Below, in pieces: positions 9,297 to 18,381 of a stretch of 64,000 nucleotides of DNA. Below the pieces are notes generated by a model that was not told the DNA's origin, did not search any database, and saw nothing but the letters and a program-made list of their open reading frames with translations. Position 1 is the first letter of the stretch. Every line of letters begins with the position of its first letter. Source of the stretch: Sphingobacteriaceae bacterium (GTDB lineage: Bacteria; Bacteroidota; Bacteroidia; B-17B0; Aurantibacillaceae); contig JADJLA010000001.1 in the NCBI GenBank assembly GCA_016705695.1, positions 744,001 to 808,000 of the forward strand. The letters run 5' to 3'. The translations under genes were made by a program, and so were the position numbers.

Positions 9297-10229
9297 CTAA
9301 ATTGAGTGCTCCACCTGAATTACCTTCCCTTCAATAGCCAGCGCGCAATTGTCAAATACCTCTTTGGCTTCTACTACAAACTGATCTAAATTTCCGTAAC
9401 GTGCAGAGAAATGCCCAAGCAATAATTTTTTGGCGCTCGAAAGCTTTGCAATGTTAGCCGCTTGTTTTGCTGTAGAGTGAAACGTTATTTTAGCACGATC
9501 GATCTTGTCATCTAAAAATGTGCTTTCGTGATATAACAGATCAGCATCTTTAATGAATTGTATTAATGTTTCATCGTAAATGGTATCGCTGCAATAGGCG
9601 TAGGTTCTTGGTTTTGGAGGATCGAGCGTAACTGCTTTATTCAAAACTTTTTCGCCTTTATCATTTGTTACATCAAAACCATCCCTTAATAAATGAATGT
9701 CGGCCGTAGATACCCCGTGTTTCTCCAATAAGAATTTATCAATTTTTCGTTGGTATGGTTTTTCTTTAAATAAAAAGCCTGTACAATAAATGCGATGTTT
9801 TAAAGGGAAAGAATATACTTGCACTTTATCATCTTCAAATAGTAATTCTTGCTTTTTATTATCGGTAAAATGCCATTTAACCGGATAACTTAATTTTGTT
9901 TCGGATACTTCATGGATCACATCCAATACTTGTTTCAATTCTTTTGGCGCGTAAATGGTAAGTTCTTGCTGCCTTCCCAAAAGATGCATGCTGCTTAAGT
10001 AGCCGGGCAATCCAAAAAAATGATCGCCATGTAAATGACTAATAAAAATATGATCTATTTTTTGAAAACGGGCTTTGAATCTTCGTAGTTGAATTTGCGT
10101 TGCTTCGCCACAGTCAATTAAAAAATGACGCTCAGCTATGTTCAATAGCTGCGAGGTTTGATTTCTTTCGGCTGTGGGACTAGCGGAACTGCATCCTAAA
10201 ATAAGTAATTCAAAGGCCTGTGAACTCAT
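9297..10229 (-). CDS. rnz: Ribonuclease Z
   Basis: A 310-residue metallo-beta-lactamase-fold nuclease of the short tRNase Z type. The zinc motif SHLHGDHFFGLPGYL is at about residue 63, with further metal ligands in YCSDTIYDE, HESTFLDD and LLGHFSARYG. It cleaves the 3' trailer of tRNA precursors in the cytosol. The ATG overlaps the TAA of the upstream T9SS cargo gene by one base (TAATG), so it is probably co-translated with that gene, an odd pairing of an RNA enzyme with a secreted protein. Confidence 0.95.
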   Translation of the reverse strand: MSSQAFELLILGCSSASPTAERNQTSQLLNIAERHFLIDCGEATQIQLRRFKARFQKIDHIFISHLHGDHFFGLPGYLSSMHLLGRQQELTIYAPKELKQVLDVIHEVSETKLSYPVKWHFTDNKKQELLFEDDKVQVYSFPLKHRIYCTGFLFKEKPYQRKIDKFLLEKHGVSTADIHLLRDGFDVTNDKGEKVLNKAVTLDPPKPRTYAYCSDTIYDETLIQFIKDADLLYHESTFLDDKIDRAKITFHSTAKQAANIAKLSSAKKLLLGHFSARYGNLDQFVVEAKEVFDNCALAIEGKVIQVEHSI

Positions 10230-11059
10230 TAATTAGAGGCAATGATCATTCGTTTGGTTTCTGAATAATTTTTGTAGCTGATGGTATAAAAATAAATTCC
10301 GGTATTTAATTTTGAACCATCAAATTCATAGGCATTCTCACCAAATTTTGTTTTGATGTTATCTGTAAATACTGTTTTACCCAATACATCACGAACTTTG
10401 ATATCCATCGAGCTTTGATCCTTTACATTGAATTTAATGATCGTCTTTCCAGTAAATGGATTTGGAACATTTGTAAGTTCAAGCGACTTTGAATTTATAA
10501 CTTCATTAACACCTGCTAATGGACTTATAGTAATGATGTAATAGCCCAGTATTGTAGTATTTAATTTTGTGCCACCATTTATATTTGGAGATGAGGCACA
10601 TGTTCCAACTGTAAAAGTAGCGTAAGTGTCGGTTTGTAATCTAAGAGTGTATGTTCCCGCAGTGGTAGGTGTTCCGTAGATGCTTGCACAATTATTAGCA
10701 TTGCCGGGGAATTTTAATGATATGGCACCACTAATAGTTCCATTAGCTACAGCAGCAGTAGATGAGCCAAAGAATAATCCCGGAGGAAGATTATAATTAG
10801 CCACGTTTGTTGGTGTTGAAAGTACAACGCGATTAAAGCAAAACTTTAAAGACTGAATTGTATCTAAAGGAACTTTTACAGTGATATTTTGAATATAAGG
10901 TTGGCCAACTGTTCCCGAAATAAAATTGGTAAGGCTATCAGGATAAACGCCATCCTTAGGGCCTGCAATAAACGTAGGGTTAAGTGAACATGTTGGAACT
11001 TGCGCTTTGCTAATTTGCGTAAATGCGCTTAGTATAAGTAAAAAGTAAAGTTTTTTCAT
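10229..11059 (-). CDS. Secreted protein with type-A T9SS C-terminal sorting domain
   Basis: A 276-residue protein with a signal peptide (ending near SKAQ, residue 20), a beta-rich N-terminal two-thirds with several Cys, and a C-terminal domain from about residue 195 with the classic pattern VPNPFTGKTIIKF, then VRDVLGKTVF and LNTGIYFYTI. That domain directs export by the type IX system and then cleavage and surface attachment. The body of the protein matches no family I know. It overlaps rnz downstream and is preceded by a GC-rich structured repeat. Confidence 0.85.
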   Translation of the reverse strand: MKKLYFLLILSAFTQISKAQVPTCSLNPTFIAGPKDGVYPDSLTNFISGTVGQPYIQNITVKVPLDTIQSLKFCFNRVVLSTPTNVANYNLPPGLFFGSSTAAVANGTISGAISLKFPGNANNCASIYGTPTTAGTYTLRLQTDTYATFTVGTCASSPNINGGTKLNTTILGYYIITISPLAGVNEVINSKSLELTNVPNPFTGKTIIKFNVKDQSSMDIKVRDVLGKTVFTDNIKTKFGENAYEFDGSKLNTGIYFYTISYKNYSETKRMIIASN

Positions 11060-11180
11060 GTTATTTAATTTTTACTAAAATAATAAAATACGGTTGAACA
11101 GAATTAACAAAAAGAGAGAAGTATTGAACAGTTATAAAGGTTTCGTTTGGATAGGCCTCATAAAGTAGTTCGTTTAATTT

Positions 11181-11325
11181 GGGCGCCTTTTCGGGCTTTC
11201 ACTTCAAGCCCCGCGGTCTTTTGCTGTGGCGCTAAAGCTGCGGTGGCTTCCGTTGGTCGCCTCCTCGCTTAAGCGCCACAATGCAAAATTCTCGCGGGGG
11301 CTTTTCGTTCTATCCCGGGCGCAGC
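11181..11325. repeat. GC-rich structured intergenic element
   Basis: The 325-bp gap 11060-11384 has no gene but holds a GC-rich island in an AT-rich region. Arms AAGCCCCGCG (11206-11215) and CGCGGGGGCTT (11293-11303) enclose a second pair around TGTGGCGCT (11225-11233) and AGCGCCACA (11272-11280), extendable to 13 bp with one mismatch. The whole is flanked by GGGCGCC (11181) and CCCGGGCGC (11314-11322). Transcribed, it would fold into one long two-tier hairpin. Similar 'tcgggctttc' GC islands are, from memory, common between genes of flavobacteria. Confidence 0.75.
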
Positions 11326-11384
11326 GTTCCGAATGAACTCACAGTAAAGTTTGAGATTTTTTTAGAGTTTTTAGGTTAAACCAA

Positions 11385-12968
11385 TTACTCAATAATAAAA
11401 GAGAGCGTTTCTGTCTTTTCAGCCTCAGTTATTCTTGCAAAATAGTTGCCTTGAACTAATTTCAGGTCTATTTTATTAGAACTACTGTTTGAATTTGCCG
11501 AGTAGATAACCTTGCCCGTTATATCCATGATCTCAATTTTTCGCTGACCAGGTTTATCAAATTCAATGGTAAATTTACCTGTATTAGGATTTGGGAAGAG
11601 TTTGATGCCATTTTTTAGAATTTGCTCTTGCGAAACAGAAGTGATTGTAGAAAGTTTGAATTTATTAATGAATAACTGATTGCTAGTTGTATTCCGTTTG
11701 TCTGTCCAACTTGTATAAACGATCGTGTCGTTCAATACGCAGCCTAAAAAGTCAACGCCATCAATGGGAATTTGTAAAGGCCCATCGGTTTGAGAGATCT
11801 GAAAATTACTACTGAATGAATTTCCGCCATCGCCCGAATAAGAACCCCATATTTTGTAAGGTTGATTTTGCGCACCGCTATTTGCTCTTCTATCGCGCCA
11901 TGTAGCGGCGTATTTTCCTGTAGTAGAAAAATTAGCCCATAACATATCTTGATTGTTGCCATTATTTAGCGCATCTGAACTTACGCGAGTTGGAATATTC
12001 CAGTTTACACCGCCATTGTTAGAGTTAGTAGAATAAATATCATAATCGGCATTTGATTTATCTACATAAGAGAAAATTAGATTAGTTGAATTGGTTGGAT
12101 TTGCATCTAATTTATAACTGTATTGCAATAGTGTATCGTTTGTGATGCTTGTGCCAACTCCAGTTAAAATAACACTATTTGTCAAAGAACTTCCTCCATC
12201 GGTTGAAAGCGCATAAATAAAACGAGGAAATAATGATTGCGCAGGATTGTACGACAAATATGCAATATATAATCTTCCATCTTTTGAAACCGTTGGAACT
12301 CCCATGGCTTGAACCGAAGGACCTAATGGAATTGTATTATCTACTAATAAAGGTGTGCCCCAAGTTGTACCGCCATCAGTGGAGCGCGTTAAATACACAT
12401 GGTGAGGTAATGGATCGGCTTTATAGCTCATAGTAGCCATATATAAATAACCATTATAAGGCCCGCCGCTATTATCAATGGTTAACCATGGTCTGTCAAA
12501 TATCAAGTCAGGACTATCATTGTAATCAACAACCTTACTCAAAGGCCCCCATGCAGTTCCTCCGTTAGTTGATTTGGTTACAAATACTGCTGCGCTATCT
12601 TTTGCATTATTAGAATCAATAAAGCCCAAATATAAAGTACCATCATTTTTAAATACAAGAGTGGGGTCGGCCGAAGTCCAATATGGTTTATTATGAGGAA
12701 TATTAACCGGTGTGCTCCAAGTTAAACCACCATTTGTTGAAGAGCTTGTTGCGATCATTACACTTGCAGGTGTTGGAAAGAAAATATATTTCATCCAAGC
12801 TACTACCAAATGATTGGGATCAGTGGGATCAATGGCCAATGATTCTTCTCCATTCCATGTGGAGTTTGGATTGATTGGAATATCGGCAATTTGTGCGTTA
12901 GAGTTTAAGCCGCTACTTAAAGCAACTATTAAAAATAAATGGCGAATGTTGGTAAATGAAAAAGTCAT
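11385..12968 (-). CDS. BNR/Asp-box repeat (sialidase-like propeller) protein with T9SS sorting domain
   Basis: From the ATG at 12968 the product has about 527 residues: a signal peptide ending near NSNAQ, a six-bladed propeller with at least five Asp-box-like motifs (STNGGLTW, STNGGTAW, STDGGTTW, NSNNGGVNW, GDGGNSF), and a type-A T9SS C-terminal domain starting LFPNPNTGKFTIEF. The fold is that of sialidases, but I do not see the Arg triad clearly, so enzymatic activity is uncertain and a glycan- or surface-binding role is equally possible. The reading frame is open further upstream to 13046, but that would put 26 residues before the signal peptide. Confidence 0.8.
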   Translation of the reverse strand: MTFSFTNIRHLFLIVALSSGLNSNAQIADIPINPNSTWNGEESLAIDPTDPNHLVVAWMKYIFFPTPASVMIATSSSTNGGLTWSTPVNIPHNKPYWTSADPTLVFKNDGTLYLGFIDSNNAKDSAAVFVTKSTNGGTAWGPLSKVVDYNDSPDLIFDRPWLTIDNSGGPYNGYLYMATMSYKADPLPHHVYLTRSTDGGTTWGTPLLVDNTIPLGPSVQAMGVPTVSKDGRLYIAYLSYNPAQSLFPRFIYALSTDGGSSLTNSVILTGVGTSITNDTLLQYSYKLDANPTNSTNLIFSYVDKSNADYDIYSTNSNNGGVNWNIPTRVSSDALNNGNNQDMLWANFSTTGKYAATWRDRRANSGAQNQPYKIWGSYSGDGGNSFSSNFQISQTDGPLQIPIDGVDFLGCVLNDTIVYTSWTDKRNTTSNQLFINKFKLSTITSVSQEQILKNGIKLFPNPNTGKFTIEFDKPGQRKIEIMDITGKVIYSANSNSSSNKIDLKLVQGNYFARITEAEKTETLSFIIE

Positions 12969-13055
12969 ATTTAAAGATATTAAATAGGACCGAATAAAAG
13001 AAGAAAGGTTTAAGTGGATGAAATAATTTATTTTGTAGTTAAACAAAAATCGAAG

Positions 13056-15476
13056 CTATTCTACCAAACTCAAGCGTTTACTGTATTTTTTTCCTAAACT
13101 TGAATTCATATGAAGCATATAGATTCCTTTGGCATAATGGCTTAGATCTATTTCAGTAGTTTTAAAATCAGGGTTTGAATAAACAGTTATACCCTTCATG
13201 TCAATAATTGTAATATTTAATACCTCGTTTTGATCTATTTTGTTTGTTACAACTTTAAATATACCTGTGCTTGGGTTTGGTAATACTTCAAAACGTTTAA
13301 TGTTTTCAAACAAGGTATTATCGATATTATTAACTTGATTTAAATTGTGTATAAGTGTTTCTTCATGTGTTTCATCAATGTTTTGTCCTGGTAATATTTC
13401 TGGATAATATGTGTCATCGGTCTCATTTACAATTGGATACTTATCGGCATCAGATAGTTCGGGATATTCCATGTAATGTATAGGTATTTCAGTATTCATT
13501 TCGTCACTTTCGTAATCGCTATTGTATACTTCCTCGCCAATATTTCCCTGACGCATTCCATTTGTGTAATCGCTTTGTCCACAAATATAACGTAGTATAT
13601 AGGCATGAAAATCTGCCCCTGCCTTTACTTCAAAGCCTGGAGAGTTGGTTGCAGGATTTTCAGGTAGTAATGTTATCTCTTTGCCGGCTCTATATTCAAT
13701 TTTTGAAGGAACCGTATTGTTTGGGGCGACTGGGGAGTTAGTTGCGTAAATTTGAGCATTTGATTTTAGGTTTTGAAATACTTTTACATTCATAGGAATG
13801 CCATAAGGTGGAGTTGCATCGACGCCAAGTACTAAGCTCCCAATCTTCCATGGCCAAGTAGCTCGATCATGATTATCCATTAAATTATAGGCATTTTTAT
13901 ATTCACCAGTTGTGTTGCTATTTTGATCATCTTTTTGATTAAGGTGTTCATAATACAAATTATGCAGGAGCATGTAATCTACTCCTGGATAATTACCTGC
14001 GAAAGCACCGAGTTGAGGCACGTTTCCGATACAATTATTAGTTTGAGGGCAACCTGCACTCCGTCGGGCAGGATGTTCCATTCGATCTGTCGCCGACCAC
14101 TCACAACCTGCGTGTTGACAAAAGTTGAAGTTAAAAGGGCCCTTGCAATTTGCTTGATTTAATGGAGTTTCATAAACACCATTTTGCTTTGTGAAAACAC
14201 CAGTTTGATGTAAAACTTTTCTTGCCAAATCTGCCCATTCTAGATCCCAAGCTGCGGTATTTTGTTGCATTTTTAGCCAAATGGGGACAGCGCCAGGATA
14301 TTCATTGCTGGACGCCTGACTATAGGCTAGAAAAACAGCAAGATCCTCTCCACCAATACCAGATTGATTAAAGTTATTGGCTAAAAAATTATTAACAAAT
14401 GCAGGTACAGCAATTCCACTAGAAAGTGCAACATAACTTGAGGCATTTGCTATTGATAATACATCTGAATTTGCCGTGCAAGGATAAAATAACCATGGGA
14501 AATTATTATTTATATGGCATATTGTGTTAACTGTAGGGTATGAAAAGAACAAGGGGCTTCCTAAGTTTTGTGTATTACTGCCGTCTGGATATTCTGTTGT
14601 CCAATTACTAGCAGGATTTCCAAAGGTGTTACCTCTTAAGTAAGGATGGCAGCGATTTGTAATATTTCTTACTTCTTTCTTAATGCTAGTTTCACCATCG
14701 GCAAATGAGTGTGTTACGTTGTTTTCATCTACGTAAGCCAGATTATCCGGTAAATACTTTACAATAAACATAAATGCGAAAAACATGCTATAGTATTTAT
14801 CGTGTGGTATACTTAATGTTGTCTTTGGATGAAATTTGTGAACATTGTTAACGAAGCCGTTATAATTACTAAAGTGTTTTGATGTTGATAAGGAATCAAT
14901 CTGGGACAACCCTGAGTAGCTTATTGTATTTGGATCAGGATTAATGTTATTGTATTCTTTATATCCATAGTTAAAGTGCAAAAAATTCTCAGGATTATCT
15001 CCAAATCTGAAATAATCTTCAGGCATATCTCCCCTTAACATAAAGCCATTTCGGTCGTTAGAGTAACGGCTTACATGATCAGATGAAAATGTGCTTGTGA
15101 CCCAGAATTGATCAGCCTCTTCGTCTAATCTGTTATAAGTTTCAACTATTTCATATATTTCTTTAATTGTTTCTTTTGTGTCCTGATTATTTCTGCTTAG
15201 TATTTTATATTCCAACGCCAGAGCAGCTAAATACATGTTTATTTGATCTATCTGATCAGGTCCAACATTGCCATATCTGTTGAATTGTGTGCCTTCATTT
15301 CTTTGGGGAAAGGAAACGCAATCTCCTTGGTCAATTCCCATCTTAACAAAATCATTGATAAACCTGGCCCTATAGAACCAGTAACGTCTATGATTTAAAT
15401 CATGTTGTGAGAACAGTGAAGTTAAACTAAATACTAAATAGGTGAGAAGTATAAATTTATTTTTTGGATAATTCAT
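13056..15476 (-). CDS. Large secreted T9SS cargo, function unknown
   Basis: An 806-residue protein with a signal peptide ending near SLFSQ. Residues ~25-130 are helical (IDQINMYLAALALEYKILS), the middle is rich in aromatic and Asn residues with clustered Cys (FNFNFCQHAGCEW), and near residue 610 there is an ITLLPENP...GFEVKAGADFHAYI segment that often precedes sorting domains. The C-terminus (VLPNPSTGIFKVV, IIDMKGITVY, YAKGIYMLHM) is a type-A T9SS domain. No catalytic family is recognised. It is the last gene of a tight four-gene operon, 4 bp after a lipoprotein gene. Confidence 0.8.
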   Translation of the reverse strand: MNYPKNKFILLTYLVFSLTSLFSQHDLNHRRYWFYRARFINDFVKMGIDQGDCVSFPQRNEGTQFNRYGNVGPDQIDQINMYLAALALEYKILSRNNQDTKETIKEIYEIVETYNRLDEEADQFWVTSTFSSDHVSRYSNDRNGFMLRGDMPEDYFRFGDNPENFLHFNYGYKEYNNINPDPNTISYSGLSQIDSLSTSKHFSNYNGFVNNVHKFHPKTTLSIPHDKYYSMFFAFMFIVKYLPDNLAYVDENNVTHSFADGETSIKKEVRNITNRCHPYLRGNTFGNPASNWTTEYPDGSNTQNLGSPLFFSYPTVNTICHINNNFPWLFYPCTANSDVLSIANASSYVALSSGIAVPAFVNNFLANNFNQSGIGGEDLAVFLAYSQASSNEYPGAVPIWLKMQQNTAAWDLEWADLARKVLHQTGVFTKQNGVYETPLNQANCKGPFNFNFCQHAGCEWSATDRMEHPARRSAGCPQTNNCIGNVPQLGAFAGNYPGVDYMLLHNLYYEHLNQKDDQNSNTTGEYKNAYNLMDNHDRATWPWKIGSLVLGVDATPPYGIPMNVKVFQNLKSNAQIYATNSPVAPNNTVPSKIEYRAGKEITLLPENPATNSPGFEVKAGADFHAYILRYICGQSDYTNGMRQGNIGEEVYNSDYESDEMNTEIPIHYMEYPELSDADKYPIVNETDDTYYPEILPGQNIDETHEETLIHNLNQVNNIDNTLFENIKRFEVLPNPSTGIFKVVTNKIDQNEVLNITIIDMKGITVYSNPDFKTTEIDLSHYAKGIYMLHMNSSLGKKYSKRLSLVE

Positions 15477-15480
15477 TTTA

Positions 15481-16014
15481 TTATTGACTGAATATTATTT
15501 TATACTTATTTTTCAAATTCTCATTCGTTATGATAAGTTCATCCTTCTTTAGTCTTTTAATTTTCCATAACGAACTAGTAAAAAAGCCCTCTGGTAAGAG
15601 AAGATTGCGGGTGCAAATCGTATTACTTCCAACTACCTTACACTGAAGGGAATCTAAATGATTTGGAAAAGGTTTAGTGATGGTTATCTCTTTATAAACA
15701 TTATCAATTGCTCCAACATAATTACAAAGAAAAGTTTCAGCTGTATATGTAAATCCTTCTTTATTGTCAAGTTTAAAAGTTATATAATTCTCATAAAAAT
15801 CAGGTATTTGATTGGCTCCAAGTATTAGTAGAGTCGAATCTATTCCGTTTACCTCATATAATTTTAATTTCCATGTTTTAGTAGCTCCGTCTTTTCTATT
15901 CCCAAAAAGATGTTTTCTGGTTTGTTTTACAAAACCACCTTCATCATACTTCTTGCAATCACTTATTAGGAAAAGAATGCAGGTAAGAATAATATATTTA
16001 AAAATACTTTTCAT
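15481..16014 (-). CDS. Lipoprotein of unknown function
   Basis: A 177-residue protein with an N-terminal hydrophobic segment and lipobox LISDC at residue ~20, followed by KKYDEGG. The mature domain contains ATKTWKLKLYEVNG, a segment seen in many small Bacteroidota lipoproteins of lipocalin-like beta fold; this resemblance is weak. It starts one base before the stop codon of the preceding lipoprotein gene and ends 4 bp before the large T9SS cargo gene, so the three are surely cotranscribed. Confidence 0.75.
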   Translation of the reverse strand: MKSIFKYIILTCILFLISDCKKYDEGGFVKQTRKHLFGNRKDGATKTWKLKLYEVNGIDSTLLILGANQIPDFYENYITFKLDNKEGFTYTAETFLCNYVGAIDNVYKEITITKPFPNHLDSLQCKVVGSNTICTRNLLLPEGFFTSSLWKIKRLKKDELIITNENLKNKYKIIFSQ

Positions 16015-16722
16015 TTAATTAATTCTTTCAAAGCGCCATTCATGGGTGGTTTGATAAGGGTTTTGTGTTTGGATCGTTAAATCAGTATAAGACCAAGACA
16101 TTAGACCGCTTTTATTTACATTAAAGGTTCGTGTGTACAAATTAGGAAAGGAAAATGGGGTAATACTTGTAACTGGGAATAACGGATAGTTTTGAAAGTT
16201 AACGGAAATACAGATTGCGCTATCTGTTACATTTGTATATGTATTGGAATTTGAAACTACCATGTACGTGGAGCTTGGAACTATGGGCAATTTAATAACA
16301 ACATTAAATATCAAGCTTTCGTTATTATCGTATGGAATAAGGTGCCACAAACTATCTGAAGGATTTAAATAACTATATGCTTTGATATCCCAATCATCTG
16401 TTCTTTGAATTCTGTATCGCTTCCCCAATAAACTATTAATAGTAGTATCACCAAGGACTGTCATTGTAACTTGAGATGTTCCGGCAATTATTGAAACCGT
16501 ACTATTAGACTGGGTAATGGTGTGATTAATAACAGTAAGCTTATATATTTTTGATTGCCCAGTAATTTCAATTATAGAATCAACCATCAAATTAGTTGCG
16601 TTACAAGGAACAGCATTATTAGTAGGAGCCGGACTAGGCTCATTTTTACTCTCCTTTTTACATGAAAAAGTAAGAAGGAATAAAAGCGTAAGCAATAATA
16701 TGTTTTTGAACCAAATGCGCAT
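16015..16722 (-). CDS. Lipoprotein of unknown function
   Basis: A 235-residue protein with lipobox LTFSC at residue ~21 and a Lys/Glu/Pro linker (KKESKNEPSPAPTNN). The mature part is beta-rich with many Thr/Ser/Ile and no recognised motif. Its ATG shares one base with the TAA of the fibre-like gene upstream (TAATG), indicating translational coupling. The lipoprotein may anchor or assist the fibre-like protein at the outer membrane; this is inference from position only. Confidence 0.75.
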   Translation of the reverse strand: MRIWFKNILLLTLLFLLTFSCKKESKNEPSPAPTNNAVPCNATNLMVDSIIEITGQSKIYKLTVINHTITQSNSTVSIIAGTSQVTMTVLGDTTINSLLGKRYRIQRTDDWDIKAYSYLNPSDSLWHLIPYDNNESLIFNVVIKLPIVPSSTYMVVSNSNTYTNVTDSAICISVNFQNYPLFPVTSITPFSFPNLYTRTFNVNKSGLMSWSYTDLTIQTQNPYQTTHEWRFERIN

Positions 16723-18257
16723 TATTTTTTAAGTTGTTTCTTAAGGTCTTCATTTTCTTTTTTCAGTTCTTTTAATTGCTTATCCATTTCTATCAAATAC
16801 AGATAGATCTCTTCAATTTTTTCCATTTGCAATCCTTGCATTTCCCCTAAGTTCAAGCCACACTCTTCATTTTTTAATTCTTTCGCACTTGGAATGTTTG
16901 GTAGATGATGATTTTTGTCAATGTAAGACTCAACTGTTGCTAGGCTTAATAAATTATGATTTTTATTGAATACATAATCCGGCCAAGGATTTTGTATACT
17001 CACTTTAATTTCTCGCGCGCCAACTTTTCCATTTACAGCTAACATATATACTGAGCTTGTTGGGTTCGTATTGAACTCTTGGCCAATTCGTGTTCTTCCG
17101 TCTGCATATACGGTGAACATAGATTGATTTTGAGCGTTATTTGTATAAATGAGTTTATTAGTAATGTTGCTATTAGTAGTGAATTTTATACCACTATTAC
17201 TACTGGCAGTAAATATATTTAGTTGAGTAGTAGGGTCAGCAATAGAAGAAAGTGGAAATCCTAATTGTCCTGTAATGGCATGAAATCTACCATCTCCCCA
17301 AACTACAAAGTTTTCTACATGTGTTACTGAATTAATGTGACTATAGGCTTTTCTCGAAGCATTATTGGTTTTTACTAATATACCATCACCACTCCATCCA
17401 TCAACATTAAAACGAGCTGGAAGTGCACCGGTTCCAACTCCAACATGGCCATTATCGCCAATAAAAAACAGGTTATTGAATGAATTAGGGCTTAGAGCGG
17501 GTTTCCAGAAATTTAAACCACCTATTGTTGTAGTAGCTGTGGTGTACTCTAGTCCCCAATCTCCAAGTGGATAGGTGCCGCCATCAAAAATAATCTGAGG
17601 CCCACCGTACAGGCTCGTACCTTGAAGCCTAATAGGCCCATTATTAAATTTGTACTCCGGGCTTCCTGAATTACTTGGAATATTGGTGCCAAAAGTAACC
17701 GAACCATCTGGTTTGATATATTGTGTTTGCACATTATTTGATTTTAAAACAAAATCAGTAGCATCACATGTTCCAATATTGTGCTGAAGAACGTTTGGAA
17801 TGATTTGATTTAGTAAATTATTTCCCCCTAATGTCCATGCCGGTGCATTGGGATAACAATAATAATTGGCAGGTGGCTGTGGAGCTTTAAACAAATTACC
17901 CTGTGCATCCGCAAAGATCTGCGAATTCCCAACACTAGAAAATCCGGAAATATTAATTGGGCCATTAAAAATGGATGAACCATTTGTGATCAATGAGCCC
18001 AAAGTTGCAGTTGAAGACAATGGAGCATTTATATTACCACTCAAATTTAAATTACCCTGAATATCTACGTCTTGTCCAGAGATAATACCCCCATTGGCAT
18101 GTATTGTATCTTGAACATGCATGCAATTTGCATCTAATCTTGTGCTGGAAGTTAATGTTCCAGAGATCTGAGCATTTGTTGCAGTAAATGTTGTTTGACC
18201 AAAAGTGCTTAAACTTGTTACAATAATTAGAACAACTAGTTTTAGTTTAGTTTTCAT
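16722..18257 (-). CDS. Fibre-like secreted protein with C-terminal coiled coil
   Basis: From the ATG at 18257 the product has 511 residues: signal peptide (LSTFGQ), a long Ser/Thr/Asn/Gly beta-rich shaft with phrases such as GNLNLSGNINAPLSS and HVGVGTGALPARFNVDG, and a C-terminal YIDKNHHLPNIPSAKE...LNLGEMQGLQMEKIEE segment running into a Lys/Glu coiled coil. This is the tail-fibre-like architecture widespread in Bacteroidota, probably a trimeric surface fibre whose C-terminal coiled coil stays near the membrane. It is the first gene of a four-gene operon. A perfect 12-bp palindrome lies 9 bp upstream of the start. Confidence 0.8.
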   Translation of the reverse strand: MKTKLKLVVLIIVTSLSTFGQTTFTATNAQISGTLTSSTRLDANCMHVQDTIHANGGIISGQDVDIQGNLNLSGNINAPLSSTATLGSLITNGSSIFNGPINISGFSSVGNSQIFADAQGNLFKAPQPPANYYCYPNAPAWTLGGNNLLNQIIPNVLQHNIGTCDATDFVLKSNNVQTQYIKPDGSVTFGTNIPSNSGSPEYKFNNGPIRLQGTSLYGGPQIIFDGGTYPLGDWGLEYTTATTTIGGLNFWKPALSPNSFNNLFFIGDNGHVGVGTGALPARFNVDGWSGDGILVKTNNASRKAYSHINSVTHVENFVVWGDGRFHAITGQLGFPLSSIADPTTQLNIFTASSNSGIKFTTNSNITNKLIYTNNAQNQSMFTVYADGRTRIGQEFNTNPTSSVYMLAVNGKVGAREIKVSIQNPWPDYVFNKNHNLLSLATVESYIDKNHHLPNIPSAKELKNEECGLNLGEMQGLQMEKIEEIYLYLIEMDKQLKELKKENEDLKKQLKK

Positions 18258-18266
18258 ATGAATGAT

Positions 18267-18278
18267 TTGATATATCAA
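18267..18278. promoter_or_regulatory. Palindrome sharing the MarR operator core
   Basis: TTGATATATCAA is a perfect 12-bp palindrome 9 bp upstream of the fibre gene's ATG. The same 12 bases form the centre of the operator-like palindrome over the marR promoter at 31308-31329. The position would let a bound repressor block early transcription or initiation. Confidence 0.45.
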
Positions 18279-18328
18279 TAATATATAAAAAAAGTAAAAA
18301 AAGCAAGTAAATTGGACCTTTTGGGCGT

Positions 18329-18364
18329 TAAAAAACCCGTTACAACTGCTTGTAACGGGTTCTA
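18329..18364 (-). terminator. Terminator after rny
   Basis: An 11-bp perfect stem (AACCCGTTACA at 18334-18344 with TGTAACGGGTT at 18351-18361), six-base loop, and a T run on the minus strand, about 20 bp past the rny stop. Confidence 0.9.
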
Positions 18365-18381
18365 TAAAACTCTAATTAACT

